64,000 nucleotides of DNA. Origin: Struthio camelus. Taxonomy: Eukaryota; Chordata; Aves; Struthioniformes; Struthionidae. Positions 1-9,802 of this stretch are shown here, piece after piece. Position 1 is the stretch's first letter. The number at the start of each line of letters is the position of its first letter. The stretch spans positions 1,116,001 through 1,180,000 of the forward strand of contig NC_090947.1 of NCBI RefSeq assembly GCF_040807025.1. The letters run 5' to 3'. Made by a program: the position numbers and the translations under genes. Under the pieces are notes generated by a model. The model was not told the origin of the DNA and did not search any database. It was given only the letters and a program-made list of their open reading frames with translations.

Positions 1-227
1 ATTTCGGTGGGAAGGAGGGCAGCCCCGGGGGCACCGGGAACTCTGCAAGCCTAGGTGGGATGAAGGAGCCCATGGGGATAAGGGAGAGGTGCTTATCCGT
101 GGGTATATCGGGGCTAAGGGATCTCCCAAGGTGTAGCGGGGTCCCGGAGGGAGGTCCTGGGTGAAGGCTCTGGTGCGGAGCCGGGTCTCCCTTGGGATCA
201 GACGCCCTGGAGCAGGTTTCCAGGTGT

Positions 228-1104
228 TCACCCCCGGCAGCAGAAGAGACGCAGGTCATTCAGGGCTGTGTCGTCCCTCTTCAGCCCCCGCGGAGACTCC
301 TGCCGTGTCTGGATGCCACACACGGCCCTGGGGCACGGGGGGCTCCAGCTGCCCCACTCACCCCACTCAGGCCCAGGCCCCTCCAGGACCTGCCCGTCGG
401 AGCAGGCAAAACGGGCGTTCGTGGCAGCCACTTGGTCGCTCAGGAGCCTGTGCTGGGGGGCCTGGACCTGCAGGGCAAACCCCACCAGGTGCCCTTGGTG
501 GGGGCACCAGCGGGGCTCAGACCAGCGGCCCCATCTAGACAGAGGGGCAAGAGGGCTGGGTCAGCGCCGAGGGCAGGAGGAACGGGCGCGAGCCCTCCGG
601 TGCCCCGGGGGAGCCACAGAGGAGGTGTTTTACCAGGCACGGAGAGGGCGCAGGGACGCTGGCGCTCTGGTGGCGCGTTGGGGGCTCACCTGCCGCTCTG
701 CGACTCCACCGCGGAGCCGCCGTCACGAGCCCCCCGCGGGGAGCAGTGCAGCCGTATCCCGTTGAGCGCCGTGTCGTCCTTGGTCACCCCCTGGGGTGGC
801 TCCACCTGGGAGGGGATGGAGGCGGGGGTCAGCCCCTGGGGCGGGGGGAGGCGGAGGCCGCGATGGGGTCCCGAGGCACAGGGCTCTCCAAAGCCAGCCT
901 CGTTCTCCCCTGCTGAGGCTCTACCTTGAAGCTGATGCCTGTGGCATAGGACCCGTCGGGGCACATCTCCGGCCAGGCCCAGTCACCCCAGGGTCCCCCG
1001 TTGGGCACTGCGACGATGGAGGCAGCGCTTGGGCCCCGCTCCTGCCTCCCCCCTGCAGCGCTGGCAAGCCCCGCAAACAGCAGCAGGACCTGTGCCCCCG
1101 GCAT
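228..1104 (-). CDS. VMO1: Vitelline membrane outer layer protein 1 (VMO1), complete, three exons
   Basis: Secreted structural protein of the outer vitelline (egg) membrane family, with a beta-prism fold built from three internal repeats. Coding exons on the minus strand are 1104-925, 805-690 and 534-228, all with GT-AG junctions, giving 200 aa (human VMO1 is about 200 aa). Residues 1 to about 19 form a hydrophobic signal peptide ([19 protein letters not shown]). The family signature [17 protein letters not shown] follows, and the repeat motif appears as [12 protein letters not shown] and again near the end as [13 protein letters not shown]. The start codon is the only in-frame ATG before the signal peptide. 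Splice phases are 0 then 2 and join cleanly. The gene looks intact. Family assignment is very secure; expression in oviduct is known for the family and not visible here. Confidence 0.95.
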
Positions 1105-1134
1105 CGCTGCCTCGCCCAGCGCCGGCCCAGGGTG

Positions 1135-1142
1135 CTCTTATA
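1135..1142 (-). promoter_or_regulatory. TATA box of VMO1
   Basis: On the minus strand the sequence reads TATAAGAG, about 31 bp upstream of the VMO1 start codon at 1104. With usual TATA-to-start spacing, transcription would begin almost at the ATG, so the 5' leader would be very short. The placement is seen in sequence; the function is inferred. Confidence 0.6.
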
Positions 1143-2199
1143 CCAGCCCGTGGGAGGTATCAGTTCTCCAGGGCGGCAGAGCTGGCACAAGGGACATGGC
1201 AGGATCTCTTGTTACCTTCTCAGGGTGGCTGGGCCTGTTGGGCAGCTGGGATTAGCTGGAAGAGAGGGCTAATCCCCTCATCAGGGTGGTGGTGGGGTCA
1301 GGAGCTGAACCGTGAGCTCTTTGTTTGGGTCCCCCTCCAGGCCAGGCTGCACAAAGCCACAGGACACCTCTGGAGCCAGCAACAGCGCAAAGGGCTGGCT
1401 CAGGGCGATGTTGGGCCGAGGCACCTTTGGGCTCCCACCACCCACGTGCGATGTGGGATTTGCACCCTGCCTTTCACCTTTTCCTATACCTCCCTGAGAG
1501 CCTGCACCCTTTCCAGGAGATGGCTGAGCAGGGCTGGGATCGCTGAAGCTGAAATGAAAAAGCCACACGTTTGGGATCCAAGGTGCATCGCTGACAGAGA
1601 TCACGTCCTATTTTTTCCTGTACTCGTTCCCCAAGAGCACCTACCTCATCACGATTTCACGCTTCCTTCATCTCCATCTGCTTTTTGGCCCCACCTTCCT
1701 CTTTCTGAGGGCTATCACCTTCCTCCTTAATAGCCACTTTCTGTGGTAATCGCTCTTTTAAATACTTCTGATGGGGATTTCCTTTACCAGGGGTACTGAA
1801 CAAGAGGCTTTAAGCCATCTCCTGGCTGCCCTTTTAGATTCTTCTTTAATTCCTTTCACCTGGCCTCCTCAGTTTCTCTGTGCCTTCCCCCTCTTCAAAG
1901 GCAAACGGTGGTGGTGGGGGGAATAGTGATGTCTACCCTCTGGAAGGATGCCACATTGCACCATGCTGCAGTTGCCCTCACAGACTAGGTATTTGCTAGG
2001 AGCTCCTCCCCAGGAGGGTCCTGGGTGCTGTTGGGTGATGAGCGGTTTCACCTCCCGGGCCCTCTCTGATGAGGGGCTCCAAGACAAGTCACCCAGAGGG
2101 AAGGGAGGAACCAGGGGCAAGAAGGGAGGAGGAGACGAATGGAAAAGAGGTGCTTGTGTTCCCCTCTCCTCACCGGACGGACAGGGATGGTGCAGACTA
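1143..2199. other. Intergenic DNA between VMO1 promoter and first tRNA module
   Basis: I find no gene, tRNA or recognisable repeat here. Open frames in this stretch are short, lack splice context and show no family resemblance. Confidence 0.5.
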
Positions 2200-2650
2200 G
2201 CATCAACCACTTGTTTCCTAAGCAGAGACATACAGTGACACAGAGAACCAGGACCACGAGAGGCCGGTTGCGTCTTCCCCCACCGAAAGGGGGTGAGGGA
2301 GAAGATGCAGCCGGACCCTCCTCAAAAGGGCAGGAGGCTGGGAGGCCGCAGGCAGGAGCTGCAGGCAGGGCAGCCCCTGGTGGGGCGTAAGGAGGCTTTC
2401 CTTCCCCGGCGCCGAGAGGGGGCTGCGTCGCTGGGGGAGCCGCACGCTGCCCCCGCTCCCGGCGCTGCGGTGGCCCTGTCCAGGCAGGGCTTCAGGAGGA
2501 CAGAGGCCGCCGGTGGTGGCCCCCCCGGGGCCGGGAGTTTGGAGGTGAGAGGGGGGCAAAACAGTCCCCCCAGCGCAGGCACCACTGGGAGTTGAACCCA
2601 GGATCTCCTGTTTACTAGACAGGCGCTTTAACCAGCTAAGCCATGGCGCC
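2200..2650 (-). repeat. Left Thr-tRNA module (inverted partner of 17794-18447)
   Basis: This block carries tRNA-Thr(AGT) plus about 370 bp of flank that recurs in inverted orientation at 17794-18447. Shared landmarks are CATCAACCACTTGTTT at the outer end and GATGCAGCCGGACCCTCCTC in the middle. By eye identity is roughly 80% with indels, so it is an older duplication than the other modules. Confidence 0.75.
2577..2650 (-). tRNA. tRNA-Thr (AGT)
   Basis: A 74-nt cloverleaf. The acceptor arms GGCGCCA and TGGTGCC pair fully with one G-U wobble. The A box (TGGCTTAGCTGG) and B box (GGTTCAACTCC) are present. The anticodon loop CTAGTAA gives AGT between CTGT/ACAG stem strands. A run of four T lies downstream (complement of 2558-2561), a pol III terminator. 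Confidence 0.93.
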
Positions 2651-2775
2651 CTACTGCCCTGGTGCCCCTGGTGCCCACTGCACCCCGGAGTGGTCCGGCA
2701 GCACCCAGCCTGGCCTCAGGAAGGGGCCCGCTGTGCCCTGGGTCATGGTGGGGTTGCCCACACCCAGGGCCCCTT

Positions 2776-3217
2776 GCAGCCCCCAGCCTGCCGCTCGGGC
2801 TGGGACCCCTGGGGTGGGAAACAGCCCTGCTTGCCCCACCAAGCCCAAAGCCCTGAGGACCACCGCGCACCGCTGGGGGGGAACACAGTGGGAACAAAAA
2901 ACGATGGCCGGGCCCCAAACGAGCTCTACCCCAGCCAGGCACAACCAGCAGCGGCTGATGCCCAAAAAGGGGGGGGGGGGGCTCGTCCGGGAGTTGAACC
3001 CGGGACCTCTCGCACCCTAAGCGAGAATCATACCCCTAGACCAACGAGCCAGGGTGCTGCGGGCCCCTCGGTGCTCAGCCCCTGGGCCCCAGTTCATGGC
3101 GGTGCTCGGGGAGGGGGAGGCAGGTGCTCCCACGGAGCAGGGGGATGGTTTTTGCACAAAGGTCCTGCTGCCGGCCCCGGGGGACCAGACTGCAGCCGAG
3201 CCCTGTGCGGGGAGGGG
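2776..3217. repeat. Left arm of large inverted repeat B (partner 6961-7406)
   Basis: About 440 bp that recurs as the reverse complement at 6961-7406 with only scattered differences, mostly length variation in a G/C homopolymer. Each arm contains one tRNA-Pro(AGG). The near identity over non-tRNA flank shows recent duplication-inversion or ongoing gene conversion. Confidence 0.88.
2979..3050 (-). tRNA. tRNA-Pro (AGG)
   Basis: A 72-nt cloverleaf: acceptor GGCTCGT pairs with ACGAGCC, discriminator C. The anticodon loop reads TTAGGGT in a CTCGC/GCGAG stem. The B box is GGTTCAACTCC. The downstream terminator is a T5 run (complement of 2964-2968) after a C homopolymer. Confidence 0.95.
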
Positions 3218-3341
3218 GGGACAGGGACGGCCTCCCCCCCCCCCCCCCAGGAGACTTTCCCACTTCCTAGGAAAACGGAGCAGTAAGAAGGGGCCGAGTC
3301 AGATGCTGCCGGGTCAGGCGGTGGGGCACGGTGAGCCCCCG

Positions 3342-3632
3342 GGGCCGCGTGGGTGCCCCAGGGCCGGCGGGGGCAGGTTCCCGTGCACCCCCAAGCTGCC
3401 TGCGCCTGCGGCTGTGATGGCCGAGGGGTGAAGGCGTTGGACTCGAAATCCAATGGGGGTTTCCCTGCGCAGGTTCGAATCCTGCTCACAGCGTGAGGTT
3501 TTACTCGCAGGGTCCAGGGCTGGTGCGGGGATCCCCAGGTGGGGCCTGGGGCCATGGCATGCAGGGCTGCCCAGGGCCGTCTGGGGAAAGCCTGGGCTGG
3601 AGGAAGGGAGGTGGGGACCAAGGCAGCCCCAG
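3342..3632 (+). repeat. Ser(CGA) module, copy 1 of 3
   Basis: A 291-bp unit with tRNA-Ser(CGA) starting 69 bp in. The same unit, of identical length and with only one or two base differences, is at 31516-31806 and 33852-34142. Similarity in the following flank continues less perfectly toward the next tRNA-Pro. Confidence 0.93.
3411..3493 (+). tRNA. tRNA-Ser (CGA)
   Basis: An 83-nt class II tRNA with acceptor GCTGTGA/TCACAGC, a long variable arm (TGGGGGTTTCCCTGC) and B box GGTTCGAATCC. The anticodon loop is CTCGAAA in a TTGGA/TCCAA stem. The D region reads GCCGAGGGGTGAAGGC, which differs from the usual vertebrate GCCGAGTGGTTAAGGC at two positions. The T4 terminator is at 3499-3502. Confidence 0.9.
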
Positions 3633-4064
3633 CCCTGTCCCTTGTCCTCTGGGCAGCAGCTCCTGCCCAGGGAAACCCAGACCCTGCCTGGGACCCAGTC
3701 TCGGTGACAGTCTCAAGGCAGAAGGGGGTCCTGGCTCTTCTTGGGGTATGCAAGCCCTTGGGTTTTCCAATTTTTTGAGGACTGGGGAAGTGGCAGCCAA
3801 GGCATACAGGATGGGGAGCCAGAGACCATATGTCCTGGGGCCATGTGCAATGAGTCTCCAAGGGGGCACGATGGGGGACAGGGGCCACCCAGGGTTGGTG
3901 AGGTCCCTGCACGGCTGGGAAGATGCAAGACCCACAGGTGCAGGGCACAGGGAGCAGGTTTATCTGCAAATGCTCTGAAATGAACTCAGCACTACTGGGG
4001 CCATGCCAGCCTGGAGATGCAGTGGGCAGGACCTGATCTGGGGACAGAGCAGCTGCAGCATCCC

Positions 4065-4136
4065 GGCTCGTTGGTCTAGGGGTATGATTCTCGCTTCGGG
4101 TGCGAGAGGTCCCGGGTTCAACTCCCGGACGAGCCC
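4065..4136 (+). tRNA. tRNA-Pro (CGG)
   Basis: Same 72-nt Pro body as the AGG copies, with anticodon loop TTCGGGT, so it would read CCG codons. All stems pair. T4 terminator at 4140-4143. Confidence 0.95.
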
Positions 4137-4420
4137 TTCTTTTGCCTGGCTGACGCAGAGCTCGTCTGGGTCCCATCCCCTGACTTTCACCCCCCACTGC
4201 TTCTCCCTCCAGGGTTGCCCTATAATTACTGGGGCTGCTCACCATCCCCAAGGGTCCCAGCTCCTCTGTGCCTGCTGGGACCCTGGCTGGCAGGTGAGGG
4301 GCTGCCAAGCCCTGTCTACAGCCATGGACCAAAACCCCCTGGCATCAATGGGTGCTGGGGCAGCAGGGCTGCGAGAGGTGGGCAGCAGTGCCCAGTGGGC
4401 ACAGGCAGCCCCCCGGCACG

Positions 4421-4492
4421 GGGGATGTAGCTCAGTGGGAGAGCGCTTGCTTTGCATGTAAGAGGCCCTGGGTTCAAGCCCCAGCATCTCCA
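4421..4492 (+). tRNA. tRNA-Ala (TGC)
   Basis: A 72-nt cloverleaf. Acceptor GGGGATG pairs with CATCTCC and includes the G3-U70 wobble that is the alanine identity element. The anticodon loop is TTTGCAT. The T arm is CTGGG/CCCAG with loop TTCAAGC. T4 terminator at 4499-4502. Confidence 0.95.
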
Positions 4493-4885
4493 GGTGTCTT
4501 TTCCTCCCCAAAGCTGTCCCCAAGGCAGCAGCTGCAGTGGTGGGACAGTCCTCCCCACTGAGGTCCTCCCAGGAAAGCCTTGGGGACCGTCTGTGCTGGC
4601 TGGGCTTAAGGTTTCTTCCCAGGCATGCCTAGGCTCTGGGAAACCACTGTTTTGTTTGCCCTCCCCACAGGAGCTGCAGACAGGGGAGTGTGTGAGGTGC
4701 ACATTGTCTCCGTTTCCCACATGGCACATCGCTCCCGGCTCTGGAGGTCCATCCTGGCACGTGCCAACCTGGACAAGCTGCCCATCCTCTCGTGCTGTGT
4801 AGGGGTGCTCCAGCCCCCCGCATAGGCTGTTTTGGGGTCCTGCACATGGGCTGGGTATGCATGGGGCTGGTGGTGCCCAAAAGGG

Positions 4886-4957
4886 GGGCTCGTCCGGGAG
4901 TTGAACCCGGGACCTCTCGCACCCAAAGCGAGAATCATACCCCTAGACCAACGAGCC
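4886..4957 (-). tRNA. tRNA-Pro (TGG)
   Basis: Pro cloverleaf with anticodon loop TTTGGGT. It converges on the tRNA-Ala at 4421. Terminator T4 is the complement of 4879-4882. Confidence 0.95.
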
Positions 4958-5728
4958 AGGATGGCACAGTTGGCCCCCCCAGCTCACCTCAGGTGAGCCA
5001 CGGTCCTGTGGCTCCAGGCTGGCAGATGGCCCTGCTGAGTCCCAGCAATGGTGGTATTTGGCGGTTCATCCCTCCAGTAGGAACGTTTGCAGATAAACCT
5101 GCAACTGTGGCAGTGGGGGGCTGTGCACTGCGCTCCTGGCCTCAGGGCCTCCCAACTTGGCCCTTCATTGCCGCCCCAGTTTCCTGGGAAGTGGGAAAGC
5201 CTCCTGACTGGCCATTGCCCTGCTCTGCTCCCCAACTGTTGAAGGTGGCGCGGCGGAGGGCAGAGCGAGGCAATGTTGGCACCGTGTCCCCTAGCAGGTC
5301 GCTCTCCCCTCAACCCATGTCATGGCTGGGGCTGTGGTGCATGGTGCAGGCACTGCAAGGGCACCACAGCTGGAGGTCTCAGCTGGATCACCGGCCCCAC
5401 AGCAGCTCAGCTTCCTGCCCTGGCAGAGGTACAGGCAGAAAAAACATCCCCTGACCTGCCTGGAATCCATCTTCCCACTCTTGGTGTTCTCAGTCCACAC
5501 CTGCCCTCCACTGGCCCCGTGGTCAGCAGCTCCTTTGGGAAAAAGGAACAACCAGAAGGATTTTGCAGGAGCCAGGAAGAAACCCAGCCCCAGCAGAGAT
5601 CCCATTCTCAGGTTTGGGCAGGGAAATCTCCCCCTCAGAGGCCAGTGGAAGAAGAAGGGAGGTTCAGGCTGCAGCCACTTCCACCAGTGCGGTCACCAGG
5701 GAAAGGGCATTCATAGAGAAAAAGCATG

Positions 5729-5800
5729 TGGAGATGCTGGGGCTTGAACCCAGGGCCTCTTACATGCAAAGCAAGCGCTCTCCCACTGAGCTACATCCCC
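5729..5800 (-). tRNA. tRNA-Ala (TGC)
   Basis: Same 72-nt Ala body with G3-U70 and anticodon TGC. The flank is unlike that of the plus-strand Ala copies. It shares the flank type of 10933 and 14816, including a motif reading CCCCTGACCTGCC about 280 bp away. Terminator T5 is the complement of 5719-5723. Confidence 0.95.
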
Positions 5801-5904
5801 ATGCCGGGGGGCTGCCTGTGCCCACTGGGCACCGCCGCCCACCCCACACATCCCTGCCACCGAGACATCTGCCAGGGCTGGTGGACGTAAGGATTTTCCC
5901 TCCA

Positions 5905-6097
5905 GAGGCTGAAGCCAGTTTGCAGGTGCCATCTCCTGTGATGCCAGTGCCTGGACCCTGGCTGCTCCTTGCGCCTGGCACTTGCAGCCCCTGGGCTCTG
6001 TCCCACCACCACCTCATCACCCACAGGCCCCTCACAGACCTGCACTGGGGCTGTCCCGTGGGGCTGGGGCATGATGCAGCTGGGCTTGGCAGTTCCC
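5905..6097. repeat. Inverted-repeat block F, left arm (partner 12246-12437)
   Basis: About 190 bp recurs as the reverse complement at 12246-12437. The landmark is CAGGCCCCTCACAGACCTGC here and its complement there. No gene is visible in either arm. It marks another broken-up module of the tRNA island. Confidence 0.8.
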
Positions 6098-6304
6098 TGC
6101 CTGCCAGCCATGCTGGGGACGCAGTGGGGCTGGGATCCCCAGGGATGGGGAGCAGCCCCACTTGCCCTGCTGAGCCCAGTGGCCCAGCAGGCCCACTGCC
6201 TTGGGACAATGTGGGGTTAGTGAAGATGATGGCCTGGCCTCGAATGAGCTCTGCGCTGGCCGAGCACCGGCACTTCCCAGGCATGGCACAGGACCCAAAA
6301 GGAA

Positions 6305-6381
6305 GGATTGCCCAGCAGTTGAATGTGGGAACCTCTTGCACTCAAAGCAGGAATCAAATCATACCTTGAGACCAGCAGGCC
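6305..6381 (-). pseudogene. tRNA-Pro relic (TGG-type)
   Basis: The minus strand still reads as a tRNA-Pro from acceptor (GGCCTGCTGGTCT) to T arm (TTCAACTGC). It carries an extra insertion after the D arm, loses acceptor pairing and has a disrupted anticodon stem (GATTCCTGCTTTGAGTGCA). No working cloverleaf can be drawn. Confidence 0.8.
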
Positions 6382-6589
6382 AGGACAGCACAGCTGGAGC
6401 CTCACAAGCACAGCACAGGGCCAAGCACTGCTGGTGCTGGGCACCGTAGACCTCTGGTGGGAGCGTTTGCAAATAACTCAATACCCCATGCCATGTAGCT
6501 GTGGATCCTGCATCTCCACAAAGGCATAGTTGTCTCCCTGTGCCTGGCTGGCCCCTGTCTCCCATCATGTCCCTTCAGAAAGGCCTATT

Positions 6590-6840
6590 TCCCATGACCC
6601 CATTAAAAAGCGGTCTCCAGCTTCCCTAGCTCTCCAAAACCTGGAACACCCCAGGCACCTGCACACCCCAAGTCCCTCCTGCCTTGGGGCTGCTTCAGGG
6701 CCAGGGTCCCAGCCAGAGTCTGGGTTTGCCCATGCAGGAACTGCCAGCAAGGGGACAAGAGACAGGGCTGGGGCTGCCTTGGCCCCCCAGCCTAGACTTT
6801 CTGCTGAGGGCCTTTTGCAGAGCAGGTTAGTCCACAGCCT
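6590..6840 (-). repeat. Ser-module flank lacking its tRNA
   Basis: The reverse complement resembles the DNA that follows tRNA-Ser(CGA) in module copy 1 (about 3590-3790), including GGGCTGCTTCAGGG-type and CAGACCCTGCCTGG-type stretches. No tRNA-Ser is present here. Beyond 6840 the sequence switches to the inverted-repeat B arm, so this looks like a truncated module. Confidence 0.55.
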
Positions 6841-6960
6841 CTGATGGGCTTTCCCAGCCCCAGCCCTGGCCTGGCCCCAAAGAATCCCCTCCTGGCCCTT
6901 TGTACCCACTTTTTTTCTCCTTGGCAGTGGGAACGTTTCCTAGGCAGTAATTGCTGGTTC

Positions 6961-7406
6961 CCCCTCCCCGCACAGGGCTCGGCTGCAGTCTGGTCCCTGG
7001 GGCCGGCAGCAGGACCTTTGTGCAAAAACCATCCCCCTGCTCCGCGGGAGCACCTGCCTCCCCCTCCCCGAGCACCGCCATGAACTGGGGCCCAGGGGCT
7101 GAGCACCGAGGGGCCCGCAGCACCCTGGCTCGTTGGTCTAGGGGTATGATTCTCGCTTAGGGTGCGAGAGGTCCCGGGTTCAACTCCCGGACGAGCCCCC
7201 CCCCCCCCCCCCTTTTTGGGCATCAGCCGCTGCTGGTTGTGCCTGGCTGGGGCAGAGCTCGTTTGGGGCCCGGCCATCGGTTTTTGTTCCCACTGTGTTC
7301 CCCCCCAGCGGTGCGCGGTGGTCCTCAGGGCTTTGGGCTTGGTGGGGCAAGCAGGGCTGTTTCCCACCCCCAGGGGTCCCAGCCCGAGCGGCAGGCTGGG
7401 GGCTGC
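6961..7406. repeat. Right arm of inverted repeat B (partner 2776-3217)
   Basis: Reverse complement of 2776-3217 at near identity, separated by about 3.7 kb. It contains the tRNA-Pro(AGG) at 7127. Confidence 0.88.
7127..7198 (+). tRNA. tRNA-Pro (AGG)
   Basis: Intact 72-nt Pro cloverleaf, anticodon loop TTAGGGT. The terminator is a C homopolymer followed by T5 at 7213-7217, mirroring the copy at 2979. Confidence 0.95.
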
Positions 7407-8103
7407 CTCATGCTCCAGCCCCCTGGAACGGCCCCTGCTCTGGGCTGCAAGGGGCCTGGGGGTGCCAGGGCAGCAGCGGGATGGTGCACAGGGCTTGGTT
7501 GGGTGCTATGGGTGATCGCATGTCGGGAAGGCGTCGGCCATGCGGAGGGCTATCCCCAGCGTCCCCCGGTGGGGGGAGCCTCATCTGTGAGGCATGGGCA
7601 GAACCAGGACCAAGGCTGGGGCAGCCCCACTGGGCCACGTGGGCGGTTGTTCTCCCTGGGTTAGATCGGGCAGGTTGTAGGGCTGGAGCGGTGGTGGTGG
7701 GCTGGGCCGTGCTGTGTGATGGGCAAGAGGGCGCTGGTGTCGGGGGTAGGGATAGAGGGAAGGGGTTTGGGAGCCAGGGCATCCCCAGGCCAGGGGCGGT
7801 GAGGGAACAGCAAGGCACTGGGTGTTGCGTGGCAGGGAGCATGGGCTGGGGCTGTGCCCGGACGCCTGGGGTCCCTCCCCACTGCAGGATGTGCGTGGGG
7901 TAGGTGTCTGACGCGGGGCCAACGATGCTGTCTACCGCCCAGAGTTTGTCAGTGGCGTGGCTGGATCAGGGAGGTCCTTCTTCCTGCTCCTGGGTTGCAG
8001 TGCCAAGGACGGGGCCAGTGCCTGGACATGGCTGTGTGCCGACAGTCCTGGTAGGTTTCAGGGCAGCAGGGCTGTGTGGGGCAGGCAGCAGTACCCAGGC
8101 AAG
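7407..8103. other. Gene-free spacer in tRNA island
   Basis: About 700 bp of GC-rich DNA with no tRNA or protein signature. The last 150 bp resemble the upstream flank of other plus-strand Ala copies, for example CCAACGATGCTG here and CCAACGCTGCTG near 30507. Confidence 0.5.
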
Positions 8104-8175
8104 GGGGATGTAGCTCAGTGGGAGAGCGCTTGCTTTGCATGTAAGAGGTCCTGGGTTCAAGCCCCAGCATCTCCA
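8104..8175 (+). tRNA. tRNA-Ala (TGC)
   Basis: 72-nt Ala cloverleaf with G3-U70 and anticodon TGC. It carries GGTCC where most sister copies have GGCCC in the variable region. T6 terminator at 8180-8185. Confidence 0.95.
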
Positions 8176-8437
8176 GGTGTTTTTTCCTCCCTAAAGCTCT
8201 CCCCAAGGCAGCAGGTAGGTAGCAGAGTTCCCAGAAAGGGTCCCCCAGGAAAGCCCATGCACCTGGGTTTCCTCCCAGGCACCAGGGAAATGCTCACAGC
8301 TGTTTTCCTTTTCCTGGGCTCTCACAGGGCCCGTCCCTGCTGAGAGGACAAGTATCACGCTTGCACACTGCTGCCCCTGTTGTGCCCCAGCGCCCCTCCG
8401 GCATGGGCTGTGCTGGGGCATGATGCACCAGCTGGGC

Positions 8438-8688
8438 AACAGCAGTGCCCAAAAGAGGGGCTCGTCCGGGAGTTGAACCCGGGACCTCTCGCACCCTAAG
8501 CGAGAATCATACCCCTAGACCAACGAGCCAGGGCGCTGCAGCTGCTCTTCGTGCCTCCCTCAGATCCTACTTGTCCAGGGTGCTGAGCGGAGCTGGTGAC
8601 GCTCCCTTTGCTCCACACCACCACCACCCAGAGCAGGAAGGTCCCTTTTCCTGAACCCAGGCTGCAAGTCTGCGGCTAGCACCTGGAC
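8438..8688. repeat. Inverted repeat C, left arm (partner 14987-15237)
   Basis: A 251-bp block that recurs as the reverse complement, same length, at 14987-15237 with only scattered differences. Each arm contains a tRNA-Pro(AGG) and about 160 bp of unique flank. Confidence 0.9.
8458..8529 (-). tRNA. tRNA-Pro (AGG)
   Basis: Intact Pro cloverleaf, anticodon AGG. Terminator T4 is the complement of 8451-8454. Confidence 0.95.
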
Positions 8689-9120
8689 CAGCACTGCTGG
8701 GGACAGTTCCCCTGGGTGCTCCCCTCTCCCTTCCCCACTGCTCTCCAGCCATCGGCTCCCCCACCTGCCCCGGGGAGGAGGGTGGGTGTGATGTGGGGAG
8801 CTGCCTGGGGCTCCAGGGAAAAGGGATCCAGCTCTCCCACCCTGTAGGTCTCGGCTGCTGCTTCCCCAGGGCTGCAAAACCTCTGGGTCCTTCATGTCCC
8901 AAGTGTGGGGCCAGGGCTCCTCCTGCCTTTGGGCTGCCCCAGGGCCAGGGGGTCCCAGCCAAGGTCTGGGTTTCCCTGTACAGGAGCTGCTGCCCAGGGA
9001 GGGCAGGGCTGGAGCAGGGGCTGCCCTGGTCCCTGGCCAACCTCCAGGGCTCAGGTATTTCTCTGCAGCACAGGGTGGCCCAAAGCCCCCAAGCCCAGGG
9101 GTCTTGTGAATAAAACCTCT

Positions 9121-9802
9121 TGCAGTGAGCAGGATTTGAACCTGCATGGCTGTAGTGATCCTAACCATCATACGTGGAGGGGCTGGTGATCCACTAAAAG
9201 TTATCTCACGTTGGGACAGGCCTGTGCTGTGTAGCGTTATGCTGCACGTAGAGCTTGGCCTTCATGCCTGTGTGGTGTTGCTCGTTATCTCTCGGCCGTT
9301 GGATAAACCTGGGTGGCTGATTGTAGTGAAGGAGCCTGTGGGCAGCTCCTATTCGGCACTGGCGGTTACACCACCTGCATGTCCCTGCCTTTATTTGAAA
9401 GTGCAGCAGCAAGTTCTCATGTGAACACCCTTTTTATCTGACAGTAGAAATGACAAACAGGATTGTTTCTCTTAAGAAAAGTCTTGTAAGACTGCAAAAG
9501 ACCAAAGTGCTGGGTAACGTTTTGACAGACGGGATCTGCATGGCGAGCTGCACCCTGACTGGAGGTCTGTCTGACGCTGCACAACTCTGCCTACCCAGCA
9601 CCTGAAGGGATGTAAGATTAACTCTACTATCCTAATTTTCCTTATAGTATTAGCTCCAATAAATGGCACTTTAAGCCATACTTTACTGACTCTGAGTGCC
9701 TTCCTTACTGGGATCTTAATGAACCAGCACCTCCAGGAGTAGAGGAGCAGGAAAACCCGCTGGATTTCAAGTTCAACTCCGTCGCCCCTTGGCCACTATA
9801 GT
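9121..9802 (-). pseudogene. tRNA-Ser relic split by an insertion
   Basis: The 3' part of a tRNA-Ser (T arm and acceptor, CAGGTTCAAATCCTGC) lies at 9121-9146. The 5' part (D and anticodon arms) lies at about 9752-9802. Both match the contiguous Ser relic at 13676-13759, including the shared flank, so about 600 bp was inserted between them. Confidence 0.7.
9151..9726 (+). mobile_element. Insertion in the tRNA-Ser relic; possible solo LTR of an endogenous retrovirus (fossil)
   Basis: About 575 bp absent from the sister copy at 13676-13759. It begins with TGTAGTGATCC, contains an AATAAA polyadenylation hexamer at 9658-9663 near its right end, and has no coding content. Size, TG start and late poly(A) signal suit a solo LTR of an ERVL-like family. 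The right boundary is uncertain and I could not identify a clean target-site duplication, so another element type is possible. Confidence 0.4.

Larger units (their letters stand above)
4378..4974 (+). repeat. Ala/Pro module, copy 1 (direct partner 12764-13324)
   Basis: A module holding tRNA-Ala (plus) and tRNA-Pro(TGG) (minus), convergent, about 390 bp apart. It recurs in direct orientation at 12764-13324 with one larger indel in the middle. In that copy the Ala anticodon is CGC instead of TGC. Confidence 0.85.

Noticed and set aside
3094-4332. Long minus-strand open frame (about 400 codons) across the Ser/Pro genes
   Set aside because: It translates straight through tRNA-Pro and tRNA-Ser sequence; peptides such as RARPGVEPGTSRT are just the antisense reading of tRNA-Pro. 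GC-rich DNA keeps frames open by chance.
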